A stretch of DNA of 64,000 bases from Alkalibacterium pelagium (GTDB lineage Bacteria > Bacillota > Bacilli > Lactobacillales > Carnobacteriaceae_A): positions 124,001 through 188,000 of the forward strand of contig NZ_FNZU01000004.1 in the NCBI RefSeq assembly GCF_900109325.1. Reading direction: 5' to 3'. The notes beneath the pieces were generated by a model. That model searched no databases and was not told the origin of the DNA. It saw only the letters and a list, made by a program, of their open reading frames with translations. Positions 8,409 to 16,402 of the stretch are shown in pieces. Within the stretch, counting starts at the first letter, position 1, and each line of letters begins with the position of its first letter. The position numbers and the translations under genes were made by a program.

Positions 8409-10620
8409 TAAAGAGGCACTAGAATTTCATCTGACCAACGATTCAATCAGTTACGTCTTTAGAGTAATGGAAAAAAGTAACCAGTTAGAACATTTATACT
8501 TTGGTAAAAAAATACATCACTTGCCATCTTTAAGCTATCTCATCGAAAGAGAAGCGCGTCCGTCTAATAACTTATATGAAAAGAGCCAAACATCGTCTCT
8601 TGAACACATTAAGCAGGAATATCCAGGCTTTGGTACGACTGACTTTAGACAACCCGCTTTTCAGTTGCATTACCCGGAAGGCGATAAGGTCTCTCATTTT
8701 GAGTACAAAGAGTATGAAGTGTTGAATGGGAAGCCCGTTCTAGACGGTTTACCAGCTACTTATACCGAAAGAAAAGATGAAGCCCAAACGCTTATTGTAA
8801 AATTAAAAGACCGTTATTCAGCTATTTCTTTGCACTTGTACTATACGGTATTCAAAGATCAAGCTGTCATTACCCGTAGCAGTCGGTTTATCAATGAAGG
8901 GGAAGAGGACTTGTTCTTGGAAAATGCGATGAGCACAAGTGTCGATTTACCTGACAGTGATTTCGAAATGATTCATTTATATGGCGCATGGGCCAGAGAA
9001 AGACATGTAGAAAGAAAAGCATTATTTAAAGGGGTCCAGTCCATTGGAACAGTACGGGGAGCCAGTAGCCATACACATAATCCTTTCTTTGCCTTGGCTA
9101 GACCAACGACAACAGAAACGAATGGGGAAGTCTATGGCTTCAGCTTAGTCTACAGCGGAAATCATTTAGGACAAGTAGAAGTAGATACCTATGATGTGGC
9201 AAGAGTGACGATGGGGATACACCCTTACCAGTTTAGATGGAAATTAGAAGGGAACGAATCATTCCAAACGCCGGAAGCGGTGATGGTCTATTCTGATAAC
9301 GGGATAAACGGGATGAGTCAGACTTTCCATCAGTTATACCGCAAACGTTTAGCCAGAGACCCTTGGAAAGAAGAAAACAGACCGATACTAATTAATAATT
9401 GGGAAGCCACGTATTTCGACTTCAATGAAGAGAAAATACTGACAATTGCTAAAGAAGCAGCTGGCCTGGGCATTGAGCTATTTGTGTTAGATGATGGCTG
9501 GTTTGGAAAAAGAGACGACGATTCCAGTTCATTAGGCGACTGGACAGTTGATAAAACCAAACTTCCTAATGGGATTAAAGGCTTATCCGAGAAAGTACAG
9601 GAACTTGGATTAAAATTCGGGTTATGGTTTGAGCCTGAAATGGTTAATAAGGATACTCCCCTTTATGAAGAACACCCAGATTGGATTATAGGTGTACCGG
9701 ATAAAAATATTTCTCATGGACGAAACCAGTTTGTTTTAGATTTCTCTAACCCAGACGTGGTCGATAATATCTTTGACCAAATGGATGCCATTTTGGAAGA
9801 AAGCAAAATTGACTACATTAAATGGGATATGAACCGTTACATTTCAGAAGCCTTTTCTACTGCTTTACCAAGCGACCGTCAAGGAGAGCTTTACCATCGT
9901 TATATTTTAGGTGTGTACACTCTTTATGACCGACTGCTTGAAAAATACCCGCATCTTTTAATTGAATCATGCGCAGGAGGCGGAGCACGATTTGACCCGG
10001 GAATGCTGTATTATGCTCCACAAACATGGACAAGTGACGATACAGACGCTGTTGAAAGACTCAAAATACAATACGGGACTTCACTCGTCTATCCTTTGTC
10101 CAGTATAGGCAGTCATGTCTCTGCTGTACCGAATCACCAAGTGGGACGCTTGACATCTATGGAGATGCGTGCAGCTGTGGCTTACTTTGGGACATTTGGT
10201 TATGAACTGGATGTAACACAATTAAGTGATGAAGATAGTGAGAGAATGAAAGACCATATTGCATTTTTCAAAGAGAATAGAAAACTGATTCATTCTGGAA
10301 CATTCTATCGCTTACTCAGCCCATTCGAAGGAAATGAGACAGCATGGATGGTGGTTTCTGAAGATAAGAAAGAAGCCATAGTAGGGTATTATTGTGCCTT
10401 AGCCAAACCTAACCCAGCTTACAGGCGACTTAAGTTATATGGATTGGACGAAGACACGCTTTACGTCAGACAACCTGACGATGAAGAAAGATACGGATCT
10501 GATTTAAAACATGCCGGTTTATTCTTTAGTCAAAACGAAAAAACAAGAGAAGATTTCTGGTCTATTAATGGCGAATCCGATTTCCATAGTAAAATCATAA
10601 AAATAAAAGCAAAAGAATAA
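8377..10620 (+). CDS. Alpha-galactosidase, glycoside hydrolase family 36
   Basis: Cytosolic retaining alpha-galactosidase, 747 residues, the usual length for tetrameric bacterial GH36 enzymes. An N-terminal beta-supersandwich (about 1-330) is followed by the barrel. Motifs: LFVLDDGWFG, nucleophile Asp484 in KWDMNR, IESCAGGGARFD, and acid/base Asp554 in TSDDTDA. It would strip alpha-1,6-galactose from galactomannan-, galactoglucomannan- or raffinose-type oligosaccharides. The start lies inside the esterase gene, with AGGGGG about ten bases upstream. A strong terminator follows, so esterase and galactosidase probably form a two-gene transcript under the promoter at 7368-7396. Confidence 0.93.
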   Translation: MTNGNTLIHINKEALEFHLTNDSISYVFRVMEKSNQLEHLYFGKKIHHLPSLSYLIEREARPSNNLYEKSQTSSLEHIKQEYPGFGTTDFRQPAFQLHYPEGDKVSHFEYKEYEVLNGKPVLDGLPATYTERKDEAQTLIVKLKDRYSAISLHLYYTVFKDQAVITRSSRFINEGEEDLFLENAMSTSVDLPDSDFEMIHLYGAWARERHVERKALFKGVQSIGTVRGASSHTHNPFFALARPTTTETNGEVYGFSLVYSGNHLGQVEVDTYDVARVTMGIHPYQFRWKLEGNESFQTPEAVMVYSDNGINGMSQTFHQLYRKRLARDPWKEENRPILINNWEATYFDFNEEKILTIAKEAAGLGIELFVLDDGWFGKRDDDSSSLGDWTVDKTKLPNGIKGLSEKVQELGLKFGLWFEPEMVNKDTPLYEEHPDWIIGVPDKNISHGRNQFVLDFSNPDVVDNIFDQMDAILEESKIDYIKWDMNRYISEAFSTALPSDRQGELYHRYILGVYTLYDRLLEKYPHLLIESCAGGGARFDPGMLYYAPQTWTSDDTDAVERLKIQYGTSLVYPLSSIGSHVSAVPNHQVGRLTSMEMRAAVAYFGTFGYELDVTQLSDEDSERMKDHIAFFKENRKLIHSGTFYRLLSPFEGNETAWMVVSEDKKEAIVGYYCALAKPNPAYRRLKLYGLDEDTLYVRQPDDEERYGSDLKHAGLFFSQNEKTREDFWSINGESDFHSKIIKIKAKE

Positions 10621-10631
10621 TAAATTAATCA

Positions 10632-10674
10632 AGCGTTGAGGCACTTTGAACTAGAATGTCTCAACGCTATTTTG
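10632..10674 (+). terminator. Intrinsic terminator after the alpha-galactosidase gene
   Basis: A 12-bp stem (10632-10643 with 10657-10668, one G-U pair) is followed by ATTTT. It opens a 523-base gap that also holds the importer promoter, a possible 14-codon leader ORF and a cre site. Confidence 0.75.
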
Positions 10675-10869
10675 TATGATGGACATTATCTTTTTGAGTA
10701 TATCCTGATTCTATATAATTTATAAGTGAGTTTGCAGAATGGAGGAACTATTCTGTTGTTTTATACATTAAGGAGAATCTTTGGTAAGTATCATTGTAGT
10801 CTATTTGAATAACCTGTATTCTTTTAAAAAGCGGTCAAACAAACACTTTAAAAAAAGTAAAATATGCTA

Positions 10870-10898
10870 TTTACAATTAAAAGTATATACTTTATAAT
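10870..10898 (+). promoter_or_regulatory. Promoter of the sugar ABC importer operon with a GTATATAC spacer element
   Basis: TTTACA at 10870-10875 and TATAAT at 10893-10898 are exactly 17 bases apart. The palindrome GTATATAC sits in the spacer, matching the element at the GntR-linked promoter. A weak cre-like AAGCGTTTGA lies at 10911-10920, just past the expected transcription start. About 240 bases of untranslated leader follow before the first permease. Confidence 0.65.
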
Positions 10899-10995
10899 TA
10901 ATTCATAAGAAAGCGTTTGATTTTTGTGATTGTAATCTTTTTTATATGATTACGAAATTAATGATACTTATAGTACTGGTATGGGGGATAAACTA

Positions 10996-11040
10996 ATGAA
11001 AACAGTTGCGTACTACTGTTTCCTTACAAAAGCTATATAG
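10996..11040 (+). CDS. Possible 14-codon leader peptide in the importer leader
   Basis: ATG at 10996 follows GGGGG at 10984-10988 and runs 14 codons (MKTVAYYCFLTKAI) to TAG at 11038-11040. A 7-bp hairpin (AAACAGT 11000-11006 with ACTGTTT 11015-11021) lies inside it. It may be chance, since the leader is AT-rich; no homology is recognised. Confidence 0.2.
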   Translation: MKTVAYYCFLTKAI

Positions 11041-11091
11041 ATTTTATTCTCATATACTAAGAGAACAATAATATTTTTATTTAAAGTTTCT

Positions 11092-11106
11092 TTAAAACGC
11101 TTTCAA
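11092..11106 (+). promoter_or_regulatory. Catabolite-responsive element (cre) before the importer
   Basis: Read on the minus strand this is TTGAAAGCGTTTTAA, which matches WTGNAANCGNWNNCA at every fixed position but one. It lies in the transcribed leader, 38 bases before the first permease start, where CcpA would act as a roadblock. This implies glucose repression of the importer operon (inference). Confidence 0.65.
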
Positions 11107-11143
11107 ATTACAATTGTTAAAGGAGTTAGAAAGGAGTTAATTA

Positions 11144-12031
11144 ATGCTAAGTAAAAAGAGATCAAAGTTGTTTTATTTATTCGTTTTTCCTTGGATTTTT
11201 GGGTTTTTATTTTTAACTGCAGGTCCGATGCTATATTCTTTGTATCTATCCTTTACAAATTCCTCAGGATTCGGTACCCCAGATTGGGTTGGTCTTGATA
11301 ACTATAGTCGTATGTTTAATCAGGATCCTTTGTTTTGGAAATCGCTGGGAAATACATTCTTTTATACCGCTCTGAGTGTACCATTAAGTCTAGTAACCGG
11401 CTATTTATTAGCTGTTTTATTAAATACCAAGGTAAAATTTATGGGTGTATTTAGAACAATATTTTATTTACCATCTATTGTACCTACTGTAGCAACATCT
11501 CTGTTGTGGATGTTAATTTTTCAACCTAACTTTGGGATTGCAAATGCTATTTTAGATTTCTTTGGTCTTCCAACCTCTCTTTGGTTATTAAGTGAACAGA
11601 TGGTCAAGCCTACATTAGTAATTATGAGCTTATGGGGAATCGGAGGAGGAATGGTAATATACTTAGCCGGATTACAAGAGGTACCAAAATCTCTATATGA
11701 AGCTGCAGATATGGATGGTGCAAGTACATGGCGAAAATTCTTTAACATTACTGTACCAATGACATCGCCAGTTATATTTTTTCAACTAATAATGGGATTA
11801 ATAGGAGCATTGCAAGTCTTTACTCAAGCATACGTAGTAAGTAGTGGATCAGGAGGACCGAATTACCAATCATTATTCTTCGTATTCTACCTGTATCAAC
11901 AAGGTTTCCGTTACTTTAACCAAGGTTATGGATCTGCAATGGCCTGGATACTATTCTTTTTAGTTCTTATATTGACTGGATTCATTTTTAATTCAGTAGG
12001 TAAAAAAGTATATTACGAATCAGGTGATTAA
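11144..12031 (+). CDS. Sugar ABC transporter permease, MalF/UgpA type
   Basis: Inner subunit of a carbohydrate-uptake (CUT1) ABC importer, 295 residues with six predicted membrane helices. It begins with a short KKRSK stretch and the helix LFYLFVFPWIFGFLFLTAGP typical of UgpA/LacF permeases. The cytoplasmic coupling loop reads EAADMDGASTWRKFFNITVPMTSP, the EAA motif that contacts the ATPase. It heads the genes permease-permease-binding protein. No ATPase gene lies in the locus; CUT1 systems in Firmicutes commonly share an MsmK/UgpC-type ATPase encoded elsewhere. Base composition is visibly more AT-rich than the GH genes upstream. Confidence 0.92.
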   Translation: MLSKKRSKLFYLFVFPWIFGFLFLTAGPMLYSLYLSFTNSSGFGTPDWVGLDNYSRMFNQDPLFWKSLGNTFFYTALSVPLSLVTGYLLAVLLNTKVKFMGVFRTIFYLPSIVPTVATSLLWMLIFQPNFGIANAILDFFGLPTSLWLLSEQMVKPTLVIMSLWGIGGGMVIYLAGLQEVPKSLYEAADMDGASTWRKFFNITVPMTSPVIFFQLIMGLIGALQVFTQAYVVSSGSGGPNYQSLFFVFYLYQQGFRYFNQGYGSAMAWILFFLVLILTGFIFNSVGKKVYYESGD

Positions 12032-12055
12032 TAATAAGTGAGAGGAGATTAAATT

Positions 12056-12934
12056 ATGGAACTAACGGGAGAACAGAAATCTATCCAAAAGAAATATAAA
12101 AGTATAGAAAAGGAAATTAAAGTCAAGCGGATCTTAATATACTTGGCTTTGATATCGCTATCGATAGTGTTTATATTCCCTTTTTTATGGATGCTGTTTA
12201 CTGCCTTTAAGCCTGAGAATGAAGCGATGGCATTTCCGCCACGATTATTACCAAGAGTTTGGGATTTGGAAAACTTTGGAGAAGTATTCCAAATTGTGCC
12301 TTTTGCGACATTTTATAAAAATTCTATAATTGTAGCAGGATTAGGGACTTTAGGTACAGTCTTATCTAGTTCATTAGTTGCTTATGGGTTTGCTAGAATT
12401 AAAGCAACAGGAAGAGGAGTATGGTTTGCATTACTTATGTCAACATTAATGTTGCCACCTCAGGTTACGATGATACCTGTTTATATCATATGGTCAAGGT
12501 TAGGTTTTGTTGACTCATTAGTTCCACTTATAGTTCCCGCATTCTTAGGGAATTCCTACTATATTTTCTTATTGAGACAGTTTTTCCGTACCATACCTAA
12601 AGAAGTTGAGGAATCGGCTTATTTGGATGGAGCAAATACTTTTCAAATTTATTGGAAGTTAATACTGCCAATGTCAAGAGCAGCAATCATCACAGTTACA
12701 TTATTAAGCTTTATGGGATTCTGGAATGATTTTATGAATCCGCTTATATATTTACACAGTGTTGAAAATTATACATTAGCTATAGGTGTAATGCAGTTCC
12801 AAGGAGCTCTAACAGTTTACTGGGGTCCAATGATGGCAGCTAGCACGTTGATGTTGATACCATTAGTAATTATTTTCTTCACTGGTCAAAAGCACTTTGT
12901 TGAAGGTATTGCCACACAAGGAAATAAAGGATAA
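12056..12934 (+). CDS. Sugar ABC transporter permease, MalG/UgpE type
   Basis: Second membrane subunit of the CUT1 importer, 292 residues. A roughly 25-residue Lys-rich cytoplasmic lead precedes six predicted helices. The EAA coupling loop reads EVEESAYLDGANTFQIYWKL followed by ILPMSRAA. The gene begins 24 bases after the first permease with GAGAGGAG as ribosome site. It would pair with the MalF-type subunit to form the translocation channel for an oligosaccharide delivered by the lipoprotein encoded next. Confidence 0.92.
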   Translation: MELTGEQKSIQKKYKSIEKEIKVKRILIYLALISLSIVFIFPFLWMLFTAFKPENEAMAFPPRLLPRVWDLENFGEVFQIVPFATFYKNSIIVAGLGTLGTVLSSSLVAYGFARIKATGRGVWFALLMSTLMLPPQVTMIPVYIIWSRLGFVDSLVPLIVPAFLGNSYYIFLLRQFFRTIPKEVEESAYLDGANTFQIYWKLILPMSRAAIITVTLLSFMGFWNDFMNPLIYLHSVENYTLAIGVMQFQGALTVYWGPMMAASTLMLIPLVIIFFTGQKHFVEGIATQGNKG

Positions 12935-12955
12935 TTTAAATGGAGGAGTTTTAAA

Positions 12956-14245
12956 ATGAGATTAAGTAAAAAAGCTTTATATTCATTAGTATTAATGGGA
13001 GCAGTTACTCTAGTTGGATGTAACGACAATGGAGAGTCCTCAGCAGAGGATCAAACAGGTAATTCCAATAGTGAAGAAGAAATTACTTTAAGAGTAATGA
13101 CGTGGAATGATAATCCAGAGGGGAATAGAGCGGAACAAGAAGTTTTTGATGCTTTTACTGAAGAAAATCCTCATATTACTATAGAACAAGTTTCCGCAAC
13201 TTACGGCGAGTATAATGAACGAGTCCTTACTATGGCGGCTGGGGGCAATTTGCCTGATTTAATATGGGTACAACCAGCTGGTTTTGCAACTTTTGTAAAT
13301 AATGGTCTAATAATGGACTTATCAGAACAGGTAGATAACTTAGATTTAGATGAGTTACAGCCAGGGGTTATTGAATTAGGACAAGTTGACGGCACTCAGT
13401 ATGGAATGATTAGAGACCGTTCTACAGTTCAAATGGGTTATAATAAAGATTTATTTGATGAAGCAGGGATTGATTATCCAGAAGATGATTGGACTATGGA
13501 GGAATTCTTAGAGATTGCACAGCAATTAACAGTTGTTGAGGGTGACAGAACAACACAATTCGGTATTGAAAACTTCTATCTAAAAGAGTTATTGACAGCA
13601 TACGGAACAAATATTTTAGATCCAGAAACAGCTGAAGTCACTTTAGATGATCCTGTGACTATTGAAGCAATCGAATTTAGTCAAGCCTTAATAAATGAAT
13701 ACAACGTTCAACCTACTGGCGCACAGCAAGAGGGTTTATCTAATCTCTTCCTATCTGGAGTCGCTGCAATGAGAATGACTGGACCATGGGATTGGGTAGA
13801 ATACGAAACAAATGCTGACTTTGATTTTGATGTAGTCCCTCTACCTGCTGGAAGCGATCAAGGAAACTTATCACCTGCTGCTTTCTTACCAATTAGTATT
13901 AGTGAAAATACAGATTATCCTGAAGAAGCATGGGAGTTATTAGAATTCTTAACTTATGGTGGCGGGCAGGATATTCAAGCAGAAATTACTTCAGCTGTGC
14001 CAGTTGTTAACAGAGCGACTGACGATGTCTTATCATTAGCAGGCGCTCCAGATAATGCGGTATCTCTAGTAAATCAACTGGAAGATGGAAGTATTGTTCC
14101 TAACACACCGTATCACCCAGATGTTCCAGAAATTGAAAATAGAGTAACATCTGTAGTTGAAACATTAAACTTAAATAATACACCGGTCGAGGAACCAATT
14201 CAAACACTTGCAGATGAGATTAGATCTGACTTTGATGTAGAGTAG
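12956..14245 (+). CDS. Sugar-binding lipoprotein of the ABC importer
   Basis: Extracellular solute-binding protein of family 1, 429 residues, anchored by lipid at Cys22 of the lipobox LVGC after a short signal peptide. A Ser/Asn/Glu-rich linker follows, then the two-lobed fold (ITLRVMTWND at the start of the domain; LPDLIWVQPAGFATFVNNGL; a TGPWDWV stretch). The mature protein is strongly acidic, as is common in halophilic or alkaliphilic hosts. It lies 22 bases after the MalG-type permease with GGAGG before the ATG. The ligand is probably an oligosaccharide made by the glycanases upstream (inference). Confidence 0.92.
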   Translation: MRLSKKALYSLVLMGAVTLVGCNDNGESSAEDQTGNSNSEEEITLRVMTWNDNPEGNRAEQEVFDAFTEENPHITIEQVSATYGEYNERVLTMAAGGNLPDLIWVQPAGFATFVNNGLIMDLSEQVDNLDLDELQPGVIELGQVDGTQYGMIRDRSTVQMGYNKDLFDEAGIDYPEDDWTMEEFLEIAQQLTVVEGDRTTQFGIENFYLKELLTAYGTNILDPETAEVTLDDPVTIEAIEFSQALINEYNVQPTGAQQEGLSNLFLSGVAAMRMTGPWDWVEYETNADFDFDVVPLPAGSDQGNLSPAAFLPISISENTDYPEEAWELLEFLTYGGGQDIQAEITSAVPVVNRATDDVLSLAGAPDNAVSLVNQLEDGSIVPNTPYHPDVPEIENRVTSVVETLNLNNTPVEEPIQTLADEIRSDFDVE

Positions 14246-14266
14246 TATATTTCAGTATAAAGATTG

Positions 14267-14302
14267 ACAAAGGCTGATAGCAAAGTTATTAGCCTTTGTT
14301 TA
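14267..14302 (+). terminator. Intrinsic terminator or attenuator after the binding-protein gene
   Basis: ACAAAGGCTGAT (14267-14278) pairs with ATTAGCCTTTGT (14288-14299), followed by TTTAATT. It probably lowers expression of the DUF624 and GH1 genes relative to the importer. Confidence 0.65.
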
Positions 14303-14334
14303 ATTCTCTAACTCAAATCTAGAGGAGTATTAAA

Positions 14335-14964
14335 ATGCGACAAGAGACAACACGGTTAGATAAATTATCAATAAATCTTTTCATATTAGCAGATTTTATA
14401 TATGAGCTAATTAAAAATAGCTTCTGTTTTTGGCTATATTTTTTAAGAGGCATAGGGATTACAACTCTGTTCTCATCAACTAAAGTGTTATCAGAAGTGA
14501 GTATAGATATATTAAATAAAGATAGAAAAAAGACCTCAAAAAATTACAAAGATAAATATAATAACACAGACAAGAATAGGCTTTTTTCATTGCTTACCTT
14601 TTTCTTCATTTTATATATGGGACTTATGGTAGTTTATCCTATACCTAGCCAATTCGAAGGATTTTTCTGGTATATATTTAAATACCTTTCCTTGTTTTTA
14701 ATTGTTATAACAATAACAATGCTATTTACATTCCCATTATTTAGTGCTCTTTATCCTTCTATAAAATGGACTCAGGCTTTGATAATATATTTCTTCGGAA
14801 AATCTATTTTTTGGACAGTTTTATTACTACTAAGTAATGCGGTTATGTTGTGGTTTAGTCTTAGAAACAACATTTTCTTTATAGGCTTTGCTCCTGGTGT
14901 GTTAGGGTATATAAATGCTTTTATTCATAAGAAGATTTTAGATAGAGTCATGTCAAAAAGATAA
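14335..14964 (+). CDS. YesL/DUF624-family membrane protein
   Basis: Integral membrane protein of 209 residues with about five hydrophobic segments. It resembles YesL/DUF624 proteins, which accompany CUT1 sugar importers in Firmicutes: an N-terminal FCFWLYFLRGI helix, a polar Lys-rich loop at about 60-85, and later helices ending in FIGFAPGVLGYINAFIHKK. Its biochemical role is unknown; genomic association suggests a part in oligosaccharide uptake. GAGGAG precedes the ATG. The gene is notably AT-rich. Confidence 0.75.
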   Translation: MRQETTRLDKLSINLFILADFIYELIKNSFCFWLYFLRGIGITTLFSSTKVLSEVSIDILNKDRKKTSKNYKDKYNNTDKNRLFSLLTFFFILYMGLMVVYPIPSQFEGFFWYIFKYLSLFLIVITITMLFTFPLFSALYPSIKWTQALIIYFFGKSIFWTVLLLLSNAVMLWFSLRNNIFFIGFAPGVLGYINAFIHKKILDRVMSKR

Positions 14965-14993
14965 TAAATTATTTTTAAATTGGAGGACTTATA

Positions 14994-16370
14994 GTGTCAA
15001 AACAATTAAAAAAAGATTTTTTATGGGGTAACTCAGTATCAAGCATGCAAACAGAAGGTGCTGTAAATGAAGGGGGCAAAGGACCATCAGTTTACGACAT
15101 CCGAGAAGCAGGAGAGAATACATCGGACTGGTCTATAGCTACAGATAGTTATCACCGCTACGAAGAAGATTTTGATTTGATGAAGGAAATGGGTATGAAT
15201 GCTTATCGATTTCAAATTTCATGGTCACGGATCATTCCAGACGGTGATGGCGAAGTAAATGAAGAAGGACTTGCTTTCTACGACCGATTTATAGATGCCT
15301 TACTTGAACGCGGGATTGAGCCTATGATCTGCATGTATCATTTTGATATGCCTTTAACTTTGGCTGAAAAATATGATGGTTTCTTATCAAGAAATATTGT
15401 AGATGCATTTGTACGTTACGGGAAAATATTAATTGATCGTTATAAAAACAAGGTAAAATATTGGTTATCATTTAATGAACATGACCTTTTCGCTAACCCT
15501 GGTATTACTTTCCGTGTCGCAGGAGTCCTGAATGCTGAATTTAGTGAAAAAGCCATGTACCAGATTCAGCACCATGCTATGGTCGCTCATGCGAAGATAG
15601 CTAATTACTTACATGAAACCACAGATTGTGAAATTGGTGGGATGGTCGCTTACAGTCCCTTCTACCCGGCATCTTCACATCCAAAGGATACCTTAGCGGC
15701 TGACTTGCTGGATGATTTTACTAATCATGCTTTTTTATATACCTTTACTCACGGTGAGTACCCTGCTTACTTCACTAACTACCTTGAAGAAAAGGGATGG
15801 ACACCTATAATGGAAGAAGATGATTTAGAAGAGATTAAGAAAATGAAAAGCGATTGGTTAGCATTCAGTTACTATTCAAGTAACGTGATTAACGGACAGA
15901 ATATTCCTGATGGGATACCTATTATGTCCTATCCTAAATACGGTGGAGAAGAGAATCCGCACCTTGACCGAACAGAGTGGAATTGGCAAATTGACCCATT
16001 AGCTTTCCGGTTGATTATGCGTGATATGTATGCTCGTTACCGTCTTCCACTATTCCCAATTGAAAATGGGATTGGTGTTATTGAAGAGTTACCAGAAGAC
16101 GAACAAATACAAGATGATTATCGAATTGATTATCACCGTGATCACATCCAGGCAATGAAAGATGCGATATTAATTGATGGCGTCGAGTGTATTGGCTATC
16201 TAGGATGGGGATTAATCGACATTTTAAGTTCTCAAGGTGATATGCGTAAGCGTTACGGGATGGTTTACGTCAATCGTGAGAATCATGATTTAAAGGACTT
16301 ACGGCGTATTCCTAAGAAGAGCTTTTACTGGATGAAACAAGTTACTTCCTCTAATGGAAGCAAATTATAA
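14994..16370 (+). CDS. Glycoside hydrolase family 1 enzyme, 6-phospho-beta-glucosidase-like
   Basis: Retaining beta-glycosidase, 458 residues, cytosolic. Acid/base Glu162 lies in SFNEHD and nucleophile Glu357 in PIENGIG. The usual NEP is NEH here; phospho-specific GH1 enzymes often vary at that site (for example NEIN). The C-terminal SSQGDMRKRYGMVYVNRE segment resembles the loop that binds the 6-phosphate in phospho-beta-glucosidases. That sits oddly with an ABC importer, which delivers unphosphorylated sugar. The start is GTG after TGGAGGA. Substrate is uncertain. Confidence 0.85.
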   Translation: MSKQLKKDFLWGNSVSSMQTEGAVNEGGKGPSVYDIREAGENTSDWSIATDSYHRYEEDFDLMKEMGMNAYRFQISWSRIIPDGDGEVNEEGLAFYDRFIDALLERGIEPMICMYHFDMPLTLAEKYDGFLSRNIVDAFVRYGKILIDRYKNKVKYWLSFNEHDLFANPGITFRVAGVLNAEFSEKAMYQIQHHAMVAHAKIANYLHETTDCEIGGMVAYSPFYPASSHPKDTLAADLLDDFTNHAFLYTFTHGEYPAYFTNYLEEKGWTPIMEEDDLEEIKKMKSDWLAFSYYSSNVINGQNIPDGIPIMSYPKYGGEENPHLDRTEWNWQIDPLAFRLIMRDMYARYRLPLFPIENGIGVIEELPEDEQIQDDYRIDYHRDHIQAMKDAILIDGVECIGYLGWGLIDILSSQGDMRKRYGMVYVNRENHDLKDLRRIPKKSFYWMKQVTSSNGSKL

Positions 16371-16402
16371 AAAGAAACTTTAATTGAAGGAGTCAGGTAA
16401 TT

